DNA of 64,000 nucleotides, taken from positions 1 through 64,000 of the forward strand of contig CADAJJ010000008.1 of assembly GCA_902788205.1 (NCBI GenBank), written 5' to 3'. Below the pieces are notes generated by a model. That model was not told where the DNA came from. It worked only from the letters and a program-made list of their open reading frames with translations, and did not search any database. Within the stretch, counting starts at the first letter, position 1; each line of letters starts with the position of its first letter. Source of the stretch: RUG023 sp900315435. Its GTDB lineage: Bacteria; Spirochaetota; Spirochaetia; Sphaerochaetales; Sphaerochaetaceae. The position numbers and the translations under genes are program-made. This document shows positions 7,629 through 16,212 of the stretch, one piece after another.

Positions 7629-8952
7629 GTTCCTTGTGTAGACGGACCAGCAGGATGATGGCGGTCGCTTGCCCGACCAAGTCGCCGAAGAAGTAGCAGT
7701 ACCAGACCCCGGAAAGCCCGATGCAATGGGCGAGGAGGTAGGCGGCGGGAAGCACTCCAAGCACCTGCCTGCTCAGGGTGATCAGCGCGGCGCGCATCCC
7801 TTTGCCGAAGCCTTGCAGGTAGGCCGCACTCTGATAGAGCAGGGGAGCGCCGATAAAGCACAGGCTGACCCGGGGAAAGGCGATTTCCATCTGCCTTGCC
7901 AGCTCCGCGCTTGGGCGGAACATGCCATACAGCCATTCGGGGTGTATCTGGAAAAGCGGGAATCCGAATCCCAGCATGTACAGATAGGTAAAACAGAGAG
8001 ACCAGCGATAGGCGCTGCGAGTCCGGTCGATCCTGTTCGCTCCATAGTTGAAGCTGGTGATCGGGACCAGACTGTTCGACATGCCGTGCATCGGCAGGAA
8101 GATGAAGGATTCGACTTTGATATACAGCCCGTAGGCGGTCACCGCGAGCGGAGTGAACCCGATCAGGATCTTGTTGACCAATGTCAGGCTGATCGAGCCG
8201 CTTGCCTGCAGCAGCATGGTCGGTACCCCGATGGCGAGGATGGTTCCTGCGGCGCTTTTCCTCCATATCCGTTGTCCGCGTTGCAGGCAGGAGAGCTTGT
8301 CGCTGCGGACAAGCAGGACTGTGGCGATAGCGCAACTGGCGGCCTGCCCGATGATTGAGGCCCAGGCGGCACCGGCGACCCCCATGTCCAGGCCGAACAT
8401 CAGGATCGGATCCAGAATCAGATTGCAAACGACGCCCACCGCCAGGCAGAGCAGGGTATGGAGGCTTTCCCCGGTACCCTGCAGCATGAAGGTGATGACT
8501 CCTCCTGTGACCTGGAAGCCACAGAGGACGATGCTGATGCCGATATAGGTCAGGGAGAAATCCGCGAGTGCCGGATCGTCAGTGAAGAAGCGGACATAGG
8601 CCCCCACCAACGGTCCGCCAAAGACGAGAAAGAGCAGGGAGATTCCCAAGCTCATGCCCAAGGCGGTGTTGCCCGCCTCGTTCGCCTCACGTTGCTCGCC
8701 TCTGCCCAGACGGCGGCTGATTGCCCCGCTTGCGCCAAGCCCCAGGCCGCCAGTCAGGGCGACGACCAGCTGCTGGATCGGGTAGGCGAGGCTCAGGGCT
8801 GCGATGGGACCGTTCCCGAGCCGGGAGACATAGAGCGAGTCGATGATGTTGTACAACGCCTCAAGGGCCATGCTGAGCATGATGGGGAGTCCCAGTTTCA
8901 GGACCAGGATGGGAATCCTCTCCGTGCCCATGCGGTTGGAAGGAGCCTGCAT
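7555..8952 (-). CDS. MATE-family efflux transporter
   Basis: A 465-residue MATE protein. The N-terminus IPILVLKLGLPIMLSMALEALYNIIDSLYVSRLG is the usual first helix pair, and twelve hydrophobic segments follow. It is encoded 24 nt downstream of another MATE gene in the same direction, but it seems to have its own promoter inside the end of that gene. The first ATG (8952) sits 7 nt after a -10 box. An ATG seven codons further in (residue 8) is possible. The C-terminal 24 codons overlap the convergent MATE gene. Confidence 0.9.
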   Translation of the reverse strand: MQAPSNRMGTERIPILVLKLGLPIMLSMALEALYNIIDSLYVSRLGNGPIAALSLAYPIQQLVVALTGGLGLGASGAISRRLGRGEQREANEAGNTALGMSLGISLLFLVFGGPLVGAYVRFFTDDPALADFSLTYIGISIVLCGFQVTGGVITFMLQGTGESLHTLLCLAVGVVCNLILDPILMFGLDMGVAGAAWASIIGQAASCAIATVLLVRSDKLSCLQRGQRIWRKSAAGTILAIGVPTMLLQASGSISLTLVNKILIGFTPLAVTAYGLYIKVESFIFLPMHGMSNSLVPITSFNYGANRIDRTRSAYRWSLCFTYLYMLGFGFPLFQIHPEWLYGMFRPSAELARQMEIAFPRVSLCFIGAPLLYQSAAYLQGFGKGMRAALITLSRQVLGVLPAAYLLAHCIGLSGVWYCYFFGDLVGQATAIILLVRLHKELNIHNGAVAKTDTASSLSARRSPR

Positions 8953-8959
8953 ACCTTTG

Positions 8960-8988
8960 GTAATAACGGATTTCCTTTATTTGAACAA
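8960..8988 (-). promoter_or_regulatory. Promoter with -10 box 7 nt from the MATE start codon
   Basis: On the minus strand TTGTTC (983-988 of the 8-kb block), a 17-base spacer and TATTAC (8960-8965) precede ATG at 8952 by 7 nt. The -35 part lies within the 3' end of the upstream MATE gene (stop at 8977). A leaderless transcript is inferred. Confidence 0.5.
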
Positions 8989-10329
8989 CGGTTTTACTTT
9001 ACGCCGGTATTCCCAGGCAAAAAGCGTGATGACGAGCGTGAGGCTGACAGTCTCGGCGATGATGAAGGCGAACCAGACGGCGTGCAGGCCCTGGATTCTG
9101 GCAAGGATCCAGGCGGCAGGAAGCAGGACGACCAGCTGGCGGGTCAGGCTGACAACCATCGAGAGGATACCGTCCCCAACCGCCTGGAAGAGCCCCATCA
9201 GGCAGATGGAGATACCTGCGGGGACAAAGCAGAGCGAGAGTATCGGCAGTGCATGTTCGCCGATGGTCCGCATCTGTTCCCCTGCATGGAACAAGGAGAG
9301 CAGGAAGTCTGGAAAAATCGTGAAGCCCAAGGTCCCAAGGCACATGATGGCGGTGGCGATGGAGACTGCGGTACGGATCGCCTGGTTCATGCGCCGGGGG
9401 TTCTTGGCACCGAAATTGTAGCCGACAATGGGAATCAGGCCGCTGTTCAGGCCGAAAACCGGCATGAAAACGAAGCTTTGCAATTTGAAATAGACGCCGA
9501 ATACAGAAACCGGGGCCATGCCGAAGGCGACCAGGATCTTGTTCAGACCGCTGGTCATCACCGTTCCGATCGACTGCATGACAATGGAAGGAAGCCCCAC
9601 CGCGTAGATTTCCCTGATGGTCTGGACGTGCAGCTTCCTGTTCTCCGGTTTCAGCGTGACATATGGGTTCCGCTTGACGAACAGGTAGCTGAGCAGGGCG
9701 GAGACGTGCTGCCCAAGTACCGTGGCGATTGCCGCGCCTGCTATGCCCATGCGGGGGAATCCTGCCAGCCCGAAGATCAAGACCGGGTCCATGACGATAT
9801 TGGTCGCCGCGCCGGCGAGCTGGACGATCATCGGATGCACCGTATCCCCGGTGGCCTGCATGATCCGTTCCAGCGTGATGTCGATGAAGATGGCTCCGCT
9901 TGCCACCAGGCACCAGCGGGTGTAGACAGTTCCCATCTCCACCAGTTCCGCGTCATCGGAGAAGAGCCTGAAGAAGGGACGGGAGAGGAACAGGCCGATC
10001 ATGATGAAGGCGGCCCATCCGAACAAAGCCAGGGTGATGCCTTGGCTTGCCGCTTGCTCCGCACCATCCCGGTTCTTGGCCCCGAGGTTGCGGGCGATCA
10101 GGCTGCCGACACCGATGGCGGTTCCCACGGCGACCGAACCCATCAGGTTCTGGAGCGGAAACGCAAGGCTGACCGCCGCGAGCGCCGCCTCGCTGTACAT
10201 GGAGACGAAAACCGAGTCGACGATGTTGTAGAGCGCGAGCACCAGCATGCTGACCATGATCGGCAATGACATGGATATGACAAGGCGGGGAACGGGAAGG
10301 ACTCCCATCCGATTTTCTGCATGTTCCAT
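8977..10329 (-). CDS. MATE-family efflux transporter
   Basis: A 450-residue MATE protein with the conserved N-terminal region ISMSLPIMVSMLVLALYNI and DSVFVSMYSEAALAAVSLAFP, and about twelve membrane segments. It closely resembles its downstream neighbour in start motif (NRMG-x-x-x-x-P-x-L), suggesting tandem duplication followed by divergence. The ATG at 10329 lies 8 nt after a good -10 box and no ribosome site is visible. It is divergent from the aspartate kinase gene. Confidence 0.9.
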   Translation of the reverse strand: MEHAENRMGVLPVPRLVISMSLPIMVSMLVLALYNIVDSVFVSMYSEAALAAVSLAFPLQNLMGSVAVGTAIGVGSLIARNLGAKNRDGAEQAASQGITLALFGWAAFIMIGLFLSRPFFRLFSDDAELVEMGTVYTRWCLVASGAIFIDITLERIMQATGDTVHPMIVQLAGAATNIVMDPVLIFGLAGFPRMGIAGAAIATVLGQHVSALLSYLFVKRNPYVTLKPENRKLHVQTIREIYAVGLPSIVMQSIGTVMTSGLNKILVAFGMAPVSVFGVYFKLQSFVFMPVFGLNSGLIPIVGYNFGAKNPRRMNQAIRTAVSIATAIMCLGTLGFTIFPDFLLSLFHAGEQMRTIGEHALPILSLCFVPAGISICLMGLFQAVGDGILSMVVSLTRQLVVLLPAAWILARIQGLHAVWFAFIIAETVSLTLVITLFAWEYRRKVKPLFK

Positions 10330-10337
10330 AAGTGGCT

Positions 10338-10366
10338 ATCATAGAGGAGACGTCGCGATTGGTAAA
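10338..10366 (-). promoter_or_regulatory. Promoter with -10 box 8 nt from the MATE start codon
   Basis: TTTACC (10361-10366), a 17-base spacer and TATGAT (10338-10343) on the minus strand. The intervening 8 nt before ATG hold no Shine-Dalgarno, so a leaderless mRNA is likely. Confidence 0.6.
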
Positions 10367-10429
10367 CAGATGGACATGCAAAAGCCTGTCACATTACAAT
10401 GATGCCGTTTGAGTAGGAGAAATACGCCC

Positions 10430-11731
10430 ATGATCGTGTGTAAGTTCGGGGGGAGCTCGGTTGCGACCGCCAGCCAAATCAAGAAGGTCAAGGCCATCAT
10501 CGATGCCAACGCGGAGCGCAACGTGGTTGTGGTGTCCGCGCCTGGCAAGCGGTTCAAGGACGATACCAAGGTCACCGACCTGCTCTATCAGTGCAACGAC
10601 GCGGTGCGTGCCGGGGCGTCCTGCCGTCCGGTTTTCAGCAAGATCGAGGAGCGGTACCATGACATCATCTCCGGACTGAAGATCCAGAGCCGCTGGCTGC
10701 AGCCGATCCTGGATGACGTCCGGTTGCACATCGATGCCGGCAGCGGTCCGGACTATGCCGCCAGCCGGGGCGAGTACCTCAATGCCCGGATCATCGCCAA
10801 GTATTTCGGATTCGAGTTCCTCGATACCGAGAGCCTGGTCATCCTGAAAGCCGACGGGTCGATTGATTCCCGTACCTACGACAACATCAGGCGTGTCTAC
10901 AAGCCTGGCAAGAAATACGTGGTGCCTGGTTTCTACGGTTCCAACATCGAAGGGAAGATCCTGACCTTCGCCCGTGGCGGCAGCGATATCACCGGCTCGA
11001 TTTTTTCCCGGGCGCTGAACGCCACGGTCTACGAGAACTGGACGGACGTCAGTGGTGTCTACGGGGCGAATCCGACCATCGTGGAGGACGCGAAGCCTGT
11101 GGCCGAGATGACCTACGGCGAGGTGCGTGAGCTCTCTGGCGTCGGCGCAGGGGTCTTCCAGGAGGAGGCGATCGCCCCCATCTACGGCACCCAGATTCCC
11201 ATCAACATCAAGAATACCAACAGGCCCGAGGATGTCGGGACGATGATCGTCCCCACCAGGAAAGGCGACGACCTGGTCGGCCTGTCTGCCAAGAAGGGCT
11301 ACAACCGCATTACGGTCCGCAAGCTGATGTTGTTCAAGCAACGCGGTATCCGCCATGCGCTTTTGACCATGATGGTGGTCTTCGGCGTGCGTCCTGCTTT
11401 CAGTTGTTACGGCATCGACTCGATCGTCTGGTATTTCGATGCCTCGCTTGCCAGCGACAGCGTCCTGAGGATGATGTGCCAGCGCCTGAAAGACGAGTTC
11501 GACTTGCAGGAGGCCTTCGTGGAAAAGGGCTTCTCTATCGTCGGCGTGGTCGGCCAGGGGCTTCCCGAACATCCGGAAATCGTCTCCAAGTGCGCGATGT
11601 GCCTGCAGGAGAACCATATCCGGACGGTTTTCATCAACTACGGCGCTTCCGACCTCAGCATGCTGATTGGCGTTCCGGAGGGAACCGAGGTGGAGGCGCA
11701 GAAGGTGCTTGCCAAGGCGCTTGGATTCTGA
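10430..11731 (+). CDS. lysC: Aspartate kinase
   Basis: A 433-residue enzyme that phosphorylates L-aspartate with ATP, the first step to lysine, threonine, methionine and diaminopimelate. The N-terminus IVCKFGGSSVA is the kinase signature. RGGSDITGSIFSRALNA and ENWTDVSGVYGANP form the catalytic and substrate-binding part near residues 183-220. ACT regulatory domains follow from about residue 290. The ATG at 10430 is chosen over the upstream TTG at 10409 because GTAGGAGA lies 9 nt before it and the KFGGSS motif then sits at the family's usual position. It is a single gene followed by a terminator; no other amino-acid biosynthesis gene is nearby. Confidence 0.92.
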   Translation: MIVCKFGGSSVATASQIKKVKAIIDANAERNVVVVSAPGKRFKDDTKVTDLLYQCNDAVRAGASCRPVFSKIEERYHDIISGLKIQSRWLQPILDDVRLHIDAGSGPDYAASRGEYLNARIIAKYFGFEFLDTESLVILKADGSIDSRTYDNIRRVYKPGKKYVVPGFYGSNIEGKILTFARGGSDITGSIFSRALNATVYENWTDVSGVYGANPTIVEDAKPVAEMTYGEVRELSGVGAGVFQEEAIAPIYGTQIPINIKNTNRPEDVGTMIVPTRKGDDLVGLSAKKGYNRITVRKLMLFKQRGIRHALLTMMVVFGVRPAFSCYGIDSIVWYFDASLASDSVLRMMCQRLKDEFDLQEAFVEKGFSIVGVVGQGLPEHPEIVSKCAMCLQENHIRTVFINYGASDLSMLIGVPEGTEVEAQKVLAKALGF

Positions 11732-11749
11732 GTTCCTGTTTCGTCCGGT

Positions 11750-11775
11750 GGGCCTGGCGGGAAGATGCCAGGCCC
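11750..11775 (+). terminator. Hairpin terminator of aspartate kinase gene
   Basis: GGGCCTGGC (11750-11758) pairs perfectly with GCCAGGCCC (11767-11775). The following tract ATTCCTTCC is a weak T-rich tail. Confidence 0.65.
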
Positions 11776-11946
11776 ATTCCTTCCTCCATATTCTCCATCT
11801 TTGCCATATATCCGTGACAAGAATGCATTCCAATCACACAAACCGTGAGTATCTTGAAAACAGGGACGAGGCAGGGCTGATCATTCCATCTCCGACTTCG
11901 CTGAAGCCATCCGAGTGAACACCGCCCCATCTCTTGAAGGTGTCGT

Positions 11947-12198
11947 ATGGATACTGCGAAGATGAAGGAACTCCTGAATGATCAGAAGGTCGTGAAGATC
12001 TTGATGACTCGTCGTGGTCAGACGAAGGGAATCCAGAAACTGTTCCGCTCCCATGGCCTGGAAGTGACGATGATCGAGGCCGAGACAATCGACAAGACCA
12101 TCGAGAAGGACTTGCCGGAAGGGGCTGACGAGAGCGCGTTCGCGAAAGCTGCCCAGAAAGCGATTCCCGAGCTGGAGAAGCAGTTCAAGATTTCTTGA
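11947..12198 (+). CDS. Small conserved-looking protein of unknown function
   Basis: An 83-residue, highly charged, probably helical and soluble protein with no signal peptide and no cysteine. It contains KILMTRRGQTKGIQKLFRSHG followed by a region rich in Glu, Ala and Lys. I do not recognise a family. The reading frame is believable because it is compact, has GAAGG-type sequence just upstream (TTGAAGG), and is followed 24 nt later by a clean terminator, so it looks like an independent transcription unit. Confidence 0.6.
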   Translation: MDTAKMKELLNDQKVVKILMTRRGQTKGIQKLFRSHGLEVTMIEAETIDKTIEKDLPEGADESAFAKAAQKAIPELEKQFKIS

Positions 12199-12221
12199 GC
12201 AGGGCTTCCTTCCCTGTCTGG

Positions 12222-12246
12222 CCTTCCCGGAAGGGAAGGTCTTTTT
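12222..12246 (+). terminator. Rho-independent terminator of the 83-residue protein gene
   Basis: CCTTCCC and GGGAAGG pair around GGAA-type loop bases at 12222-12239 and are followed by TCTTTTTG. Confidence 0.75.
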
Positions 12247-12377
12247 GTCTCTGGAGGATATCCAAGTTCCTGCCTTCGGCTCCATCGATGCCCCGGCCGT
12301 CTCTGAAGCTGTCGCTGTCTGATGGCCGAAGGAGAGGGAGCGATCCTGCATGCCGTATCGGTCCGTTCGCGTCGCGC

Positions 12378-12416
12378 AAAAAAACACCAGGCTGTCTCAC
12401 GCAACCAGCCTGGTGT
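12378..12416 (-). terminator. Strong rho-independent terminator of the sugar-ABC ATPase gene
   Basis: On the minus strand ACACCAGGCTG (12406-12416) pairs with CAGCCTGGTGT (12384-12394), an 11-bp perfect stem followed by seven T residues. It lies about 40 nt beyond the stop at 12455. Confidence 0.9.
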
Positions 12417-12454
12417 CGTAACTCAATAATCTATCCTGAGTCGAGATGGACGAA

Positions 12455-13639
12455 TCAGTCCTCTTTCTTCTGGCCGACAGCGGAAGGGGCCATCAAGGGC
12501 ACCTTGCTGCCGAGCACCAGCTCGGTATCGGGGTCGAAGAACTTGGCTTTGGCCATATCCGGAACCAGAGCGATGCGGACGCCGCTCGTGACGGTGTGCT
12601 TCGGATCGATCTTGCCGATGACCTGGCCGTTCTTGGTGGCCACGTAGACGTGGGTCTCAGAACCAAGGGGCTCGACAACGGTGGTATGACCATTGATGGT
12701 CACGCCTTCCTGGGCTTCCTTGCTGAATTCGACGTCTTCAGGGCGAATGCCGAAGATGACTTCCTTGCCAACGTAGGGCTTCAGGAACTTCGCCTGCTCG
12801 GGCAGCACCTTGAGGTCGAACGGCTTGAACTGTTTGGTCTCTTCCTTCTCGTTCTCGGGAGCGACCTCGACGACGTAGATGTCGTTGCCTCTCGCCTCGA
12901 CCTTGGTCTCCAGGAAGTTCATCGGAGGCGAACCGATGAAGCCGGCGACGAACTTGTTCTGCGGCTCGTTGTACAGCTCGAGCGGCTTTCCAATCTGCTG
13001 GATGACGCCAAACTTCATGACAACGATCTTGTCCGCCATCGTCAGAGCCTCGACCTGGTCGTGGGTGACGTAAATCATCGTCGCCTGCAGTCTGTGGTGC
13101 AGTGCGGAAATCTCGGCTCTCATCTGGACACGAAGCTTGGCATCCAAGTTGGAGAGCGGCTCGTCGAAGAGGAAGACCTTCGGCTGGCGCACGATGGCTC
13201 TTCCGACCGCGACACGCTGTCTCTGGCCACCGGAGAGGGCCTTCGGCTTTCTGTCGAGGAGCTCGGTGATCTCGAGGATGTCCGCTGCCGCGCGCACACG
13301 GCGGTCGATCTCTTCCTTCGCGAACTTGCGGATCTTGAGACCGAATGCCATGTTGTCATAGACAGTCATGTGGGGGTACAGAGCATAGTTCTGGAACACC
13401 ATCGCGATGTCTCTGTCCTTCGGGGGAACGTCATTGACGAGCTTGCCGTCAATGAGAAGCTCGCCGCTCGTGATGTCTTCAAGACCGGCGATCATACGAA
13501 GCGTGGTGGACTTACCGCAGCCGGAAGGGCCGACAAGGACGACAAACTCCTTGTCCTCAATGTCGATGTTGACATTGTCGACGGCTTTTACTCCACCATC
13601 GTACACCTTACAGATGTTCTTAAGTTGTACAGTGGCCAT
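12455..13639 (-). CDS. ugpC: Sugar ABC transporter ATPase, UgpC/MsmK/MalK type (orphan)
   Basis: A 394-residue ATPase of the carbohydrate-uptake-1 class. Walker A is GPSGCGKST (about residue 37), the signature LSGGQRQRVAVGRAI about 135, and Walker B VFLFDEPLSNLDAKLR about 155. A C-terminal TOBE-type regulatory domain (FGIRPEDVEF) covers residues 240-394. It is monocistronic, with its own promoter and a strong terminator, and no permease or binding-protein gene is adjacent. By analogy with MsmK/MsmX it probably energises several sugar ABC transporters encoded elsewhere. GGAGG lies 7 nt before ATG. Confidence 0.85.
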   Translation of the reverse strand: MATVQLKNICKVYDGGVKAVDNVNIDIEDKEFVVLVGPSGCGKSTTLRMIAGLEDITSGELLIDGKLVNDVPPKDRDIAMVFQNYALYPHMTVYDNMAFGLKIRKFAKEEIDRRVRAAADILEITELLDRKPKALSGGQRQRVAVGRAIVRQPKVFLFDEPLSNLDAKLRVQMRAEISALHHRLQATMIYVTHDQVEALTMADKIVVMKFGVIQQIGKPLELYNEPQNKFVAGFIGSPPMNFLETKVEARGNDIYVVEVAPENEKEETKQFKPFDLKVLPEQAKFLKPYVGKEVIFGIRPEDVEFSKEAQEGVTINGHTTVVEPLGSETHVYVATKNGQVIGKIDPKHTVTSGVRIALVPDMAKAKFFDPDTELVLGSKVPLMAPSAVGQKKED

Positions 13640-13667
13640 AATGCCTCCATAATTATGTTATGCATCC

Positions 13668-13697
13668 ATCCTAGCGCTCGCCAAAAGCGGTTGTCAA
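13668..13697 (-). promoter_or_regulatory. Promoter of the ugpC-type ATPase gene
   Basis: TTGACA (13692-13697), an 18-base spacer and TAGGAT (13668-13673) on the minus strand, with about 28 nt to the start codon and a normal ribosome site. Confidence 0.6.
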
Positions 13698-13744
13698 ACT
13701 TTTTTTGCGGCAATTTCCTTGGAAAGGGCGAAATCGTCCGCATG

Positions 13745-14212
13745 TCAAGCGATGAAGGGGTCGTAGCCCTTCTTTCCGATGCCTTCGACCCAGGCGCGGG
13801 CGGCCGCCTTGGCCTTCTCCAGGTCATGGAACTGCCAGTTTCCACAGGTCCTGCGGGTGGCTCCGGGAATCGGCTGGTCCCAGGAGGCGAGCCGCTTGAG
13901 GATGGCCTCCATCTTGGCGGCGACCCCCATCGTGGAGTGCTCTCCCAGCAGCGTCAGGTAGAAGCCGGTCTTGCAACCCATCGGGGAGAAGTCGACCACC
14001 TCGCCAGGCCAATAGTCCCGGGAGAGCTCGGCGACGATGTGCTCGATGGTGTGCATCGCGGCCGAGTCGAGATACGCGACGTTGGGCTGGGTGAAACGGA
14101 TATCGAATTTGGTGATCAGGTCCCCGTGCGGGGTCTCGATCCGGTCGCAGAGCCTGACGTACGGGGCCCTGACCTTGTCATGGTCAAGATTGAAGCTGGG
14201 TACTTTGTCCAT
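13745..14212 (-). CDS. luxS: S-ribosylhomocysteine lyase
   Basis: A 155-residue enzyme that splits S-ribosylhomocysteine to homocysteine and DPD, the precursor of AI-2. The conserved N-terminus SFNLDHDKVRAPYVR is present. The metal ligands HTIEH lie near residues 54-58 and a Cys in RTCGNW near 125. The family motif GCKTGFY is near residue 80. Its start codon overlaps the mtnN stop as TAATG, so the two are translationally coupled. Together they recycle S-adenosylhomocysteine. AI-2 signalling cannot be concluded, because no receptor gene is present here. Confidence 0.93.
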   Translation of the reverse strand: MDKVPSFNLDHDKVRAPYVRLCDRIETPHGDLITKFDIRFTQPNVAYLDSAAMHTIEHIVAELSRDYWPGEVVDFSPMGCKTGFYLTLLGEHSTMGVAAKMEAILKRLASWDQPIPGATRRTCGNWQFHDLEKAKAAARAWVEGIGKKGYDPFIA

Positions 14213-14925
14213 TAGTTCCTCCCAAGGATGGCGATGGCGCCTTGGGTCAGGCTTGCCGACCGCCCCGCCATCACCGTCTCATTGAAATCATATTCCTGCC
14301 TGCTTCCCGTCTCGTCGGCAGTGTCGGAAAGGCAGCGCACGATGGCGAAGGGAATCCGGTTGACCACGCAGGCCTGCGCGACCGCGGCTCCCTCCATCTC
14401 CACGCAGAGCGGGTGAAAGGTGTCCCTGATCGCCTGTTTCCTCGCCTTCTCGCTGATGAACTGGTCCCCGCTGGCTATCCTGCCGGCCAACATCTGCCCG
14501 CCCCATGCGCCACCGTGTTCCCGGTAGCTTTGCTGGAGGGCTTCCACCAGCTTTCCATCGGCCAGGTAGCCGTCTTTCCCCATCCCCGGCACCTGTCCCG
14601 GCTGGTAGCCGAAATAGGTGGCGTCAACGTCATGCTGGACCGCATCGGTGGAAACGACAAAATCGCCCACATGCAGGCGCGTGTCGATTGCGCCGGCAAT
14701 ACCGGTATTGATGATTGCGTCAATCTGGAAACGGTCGGCCAACTGCTGGACGCAGAGGGCTGCGTTGACCTTGCCGACCCCGCTCTGGACGATGACGACA
14801 TCCACTCCCGCAAGGAGACCCGTGTGGAAGGTGAGTCCGTAGAGCAATTGGCTCGTTTCCTGCTGCAGCGCGGAGACCAAGTCCTTCACCTCGACGGACA
14901 TGGCTCCGATGATTCCGATTTTCAT
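14212..14925 (-). CDS. mtnN: 5'-methylthioadenosine/S-adenosylhomocysteine nucleosidase
   Basis: A hydrolase of about 237 residues that removes adenine from S-adenosylhomocysteine and methylthioadenosine. The N-terminus MKIGIIGAMSVEV is typical. NTGIAGAID and EMEGAAVAQACVVNRIPF (substrate-binding Glu pair) and the late catalytic Asp in RCLSDTAD are visible. The start at 14925 is preferred to 14952 because the family begins exactly at MKIGIIGAM. It is coupled to luxS and lies 47 nt after the chromate-transporter pair, in the same direction, so read-through transcription from there is possible. Confidence 0.9.
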   Translation of the reverse strand: MKIGIIGAMSVEVKDLVSALQQETSQLLYGLTFHTGLLAGVDVVIVQSGVGKVNAALCVQQLADRFQIDAIINTGIAGAIDTRLHVGDFVVSTDAVQHDVDATYFGYQPGQVPGMGKDGYLADGKLVEALQQSYREHGGAWGGQMLAGRIASGDQFISEKARKQAIRDTFHPLCVEMEGAAVAQACVVNRIPFAIVRCLSDTADETGSRQEYDFNETVMAGRSASLTQGAIAILGRN

Positions 14926-14972
14926 GACAGCAAGGATACCATCCTTGCCCATCCTTGCCTAGGCGACGGGAA

Positions 14973-15548
14973 TCAGAACTTGCAGACGATGCCGATGATG
15001 GCGGCCGCGACAATGGAGAAGATGGGGTGCAGCTTCAGCTTCCGGTTCGCGAGGAAGATTCCCACACCGAGGACAATCTGTTTCCAAAGCAGCAAATCGC
15101 CGATTTGATGGGTTGCCTGGAAGGCGGGAATATTGAGGATCGCCGTCTTGGCGACGTTGATGCCGGCAACCGTGATCAGGGCGATGGAGGCGGGTCGCAG
15201 CCCGTAGAAGGCGTTCTTGACCAGCGTGCTGTCCCGGAATTTCTCCAGGAAATGGGCGATGATCACGATGATGATGACCGAGGGAAGGACCAGGGACAAG
15301 GTAGCCCAGACGCCTCCATGGATTCCTGCGGCGAGGTAACCGGCATAGGTCGACATGTTGATGCCGAGCGCTCCAGGGGTGGACTCGCTGATGGCGATCA
15401 TGTCCGCGATGTCGGCGTGGCTGAACCAGCTGGTCTTGTCCGAGATCTCATAGAGGAAAGGAAGGGTGGCAAGCCCGCCGCCGACGGAGAAGAGTCCTGT
15501 CTTGAAGAACTCCCAGGCCAATGCGGCAAGCAGAAGGACCTGGCTCAT
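14973..15548 (-). CDS. chrA: Chromate transporter family protein, second half-size subunit
   Basis: A 191-residue membrane protein of the CHR family with about six hydrophobic segments. The motif FKTGLFSVGGGLATLPFL and then TPGALGINMSTYAGY are the family signatures. It is one of a pair of short, single-domain CHR proteins. Such pairs are thought to act together, in opposite membrane orientation, as the equivalent of one long ChrA exporter. The start at 15548 is fixed by the ATGA overlap with the stop of its partner. The long upstream extension of this frame is not coding. The substrate need not be chromate. Confidence 0.82.
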   Translation of the reverse strand: MSQVLLLAALAWEFFKTGLFSVGGGLATLPFLYEISDKTSWFSHADIADMIAISESTPGALGINMSTYAGYLAAGIHGGVWATLSLVLPSVIIIVIIAHFLEKFRDSTLVKNAFYGLRPASIALITVAGINVAKTAILNIPAFQATHQIGDLLLWKQIVLGVGIFLANRKLKLHPIFSIVAAAIIGIVCKF

Positions 15549-16105
15549 TTTGCCACCTCCTTTCCCTCTTTCCCGAGGACAATCCCGAAGAAGCCGGCCA
15601 GCAGGACCAGCATGGCGGTCGGAATGGAGATGGGAAGCTGTTTGCTGAAAAGCGCCAGCAGGAAGATGGCCAGGTAGAGCAGAAAGCTCTTCAGGTCGAC
15701 CACCGATTTCTTCCACAACCGCATGACCGCCTGGACAATCAGGACGCAGACGCAGACCCGGATGCCGGCGAAGGCATGTTTGACTGCCTCTAGGTCGGCG
15801 AAGTTGCGGAGAAACATGGCGATTGCCAGAATCACGATGATGGGAAAGAAGACAAACCCAAGGGTGCCGGCGATCGCGCCGGGAATGCCCTTTTTCTTAT
15901 AGCCGACAAAGGTCGAGACGTTGATGGCGATGATGCCTGGGGTGCACTGGCCGATGGCGAAGTAATCCATCAGTTCCTCGGTGGTGACCCAGTGCCGGTT
16001 CTTCTCCAAGTCCTGCTGCAAAAGCGGCAGCATGGCGTAGCCGCCCCCGAAATTCACCGCTCCAATCCTGGCGAAGACGGCGAAAAGTTCGAAAAGTTCT
16101 CGCAT
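15545..16105 (-). CDS. chrA: Chromate transporter family protein, first half-size subunit
   Basis: A 186-residue CHR-domain membrane protein. It carries FARIGAVNFGGGYAMLPLL near the N-terminus and QCTPGIIAINVSTFVGY near residue 70. AAGGAA lies before the ATG at 16105, which fixes the start. It overlaps its partner by ATGA and is divergent from a LysR regulator at 16213, the usual arrangement for regulated transporter pairs. Confidence 0.82.
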   Translation of the reverse strand: MRELFELFAVFARIGAVNFGGGYAMLPLLQQDLEKNRHWVTTEELMDYFAIGQCTPGIIAINVSTFVGYKKKGIPGAIAGTLGFVFFPIIVILAIAMFLRNFADLEAVKHAFAGIRVCVCVLIVQAVMRLWKKSVVDLKSFLLYLAIFLLALFSKQLPISIPTAMLVLLAGFFGIVLGKEGKEVAK

Positions 16106-16180
16106 TGCGTGTTCCTTATCATTGATACCGGAGGGAGTATAGCACAAGAGCTTTGTATATGTATAATATTATAATAAGAT

Positions 16181-16192
16181 AGTATCTATACT
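16181..16192. promoter_or_regulatory. Candidate LysR binding site
   Basis: The short palindrome AGTAT-CT-ATACT lies in a very AT-rich 107-bp region between the divergent chromate-transporter pair and the LysR gene. It sits close to the LysR ribosome site. Function is inferred from position only. Confidence 0.35.
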
Positions 16193-16212
16193 TTAAAAAT
16201 ATGGAGGTGGCC

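Noticed and set aside
8458..10269. Plus-strand frame of 603 codons opposite two MATE genes
   Set aside because: Antisense of MATE coding sequence, dominated by Asp, Gly, His and Gln, with no domain.
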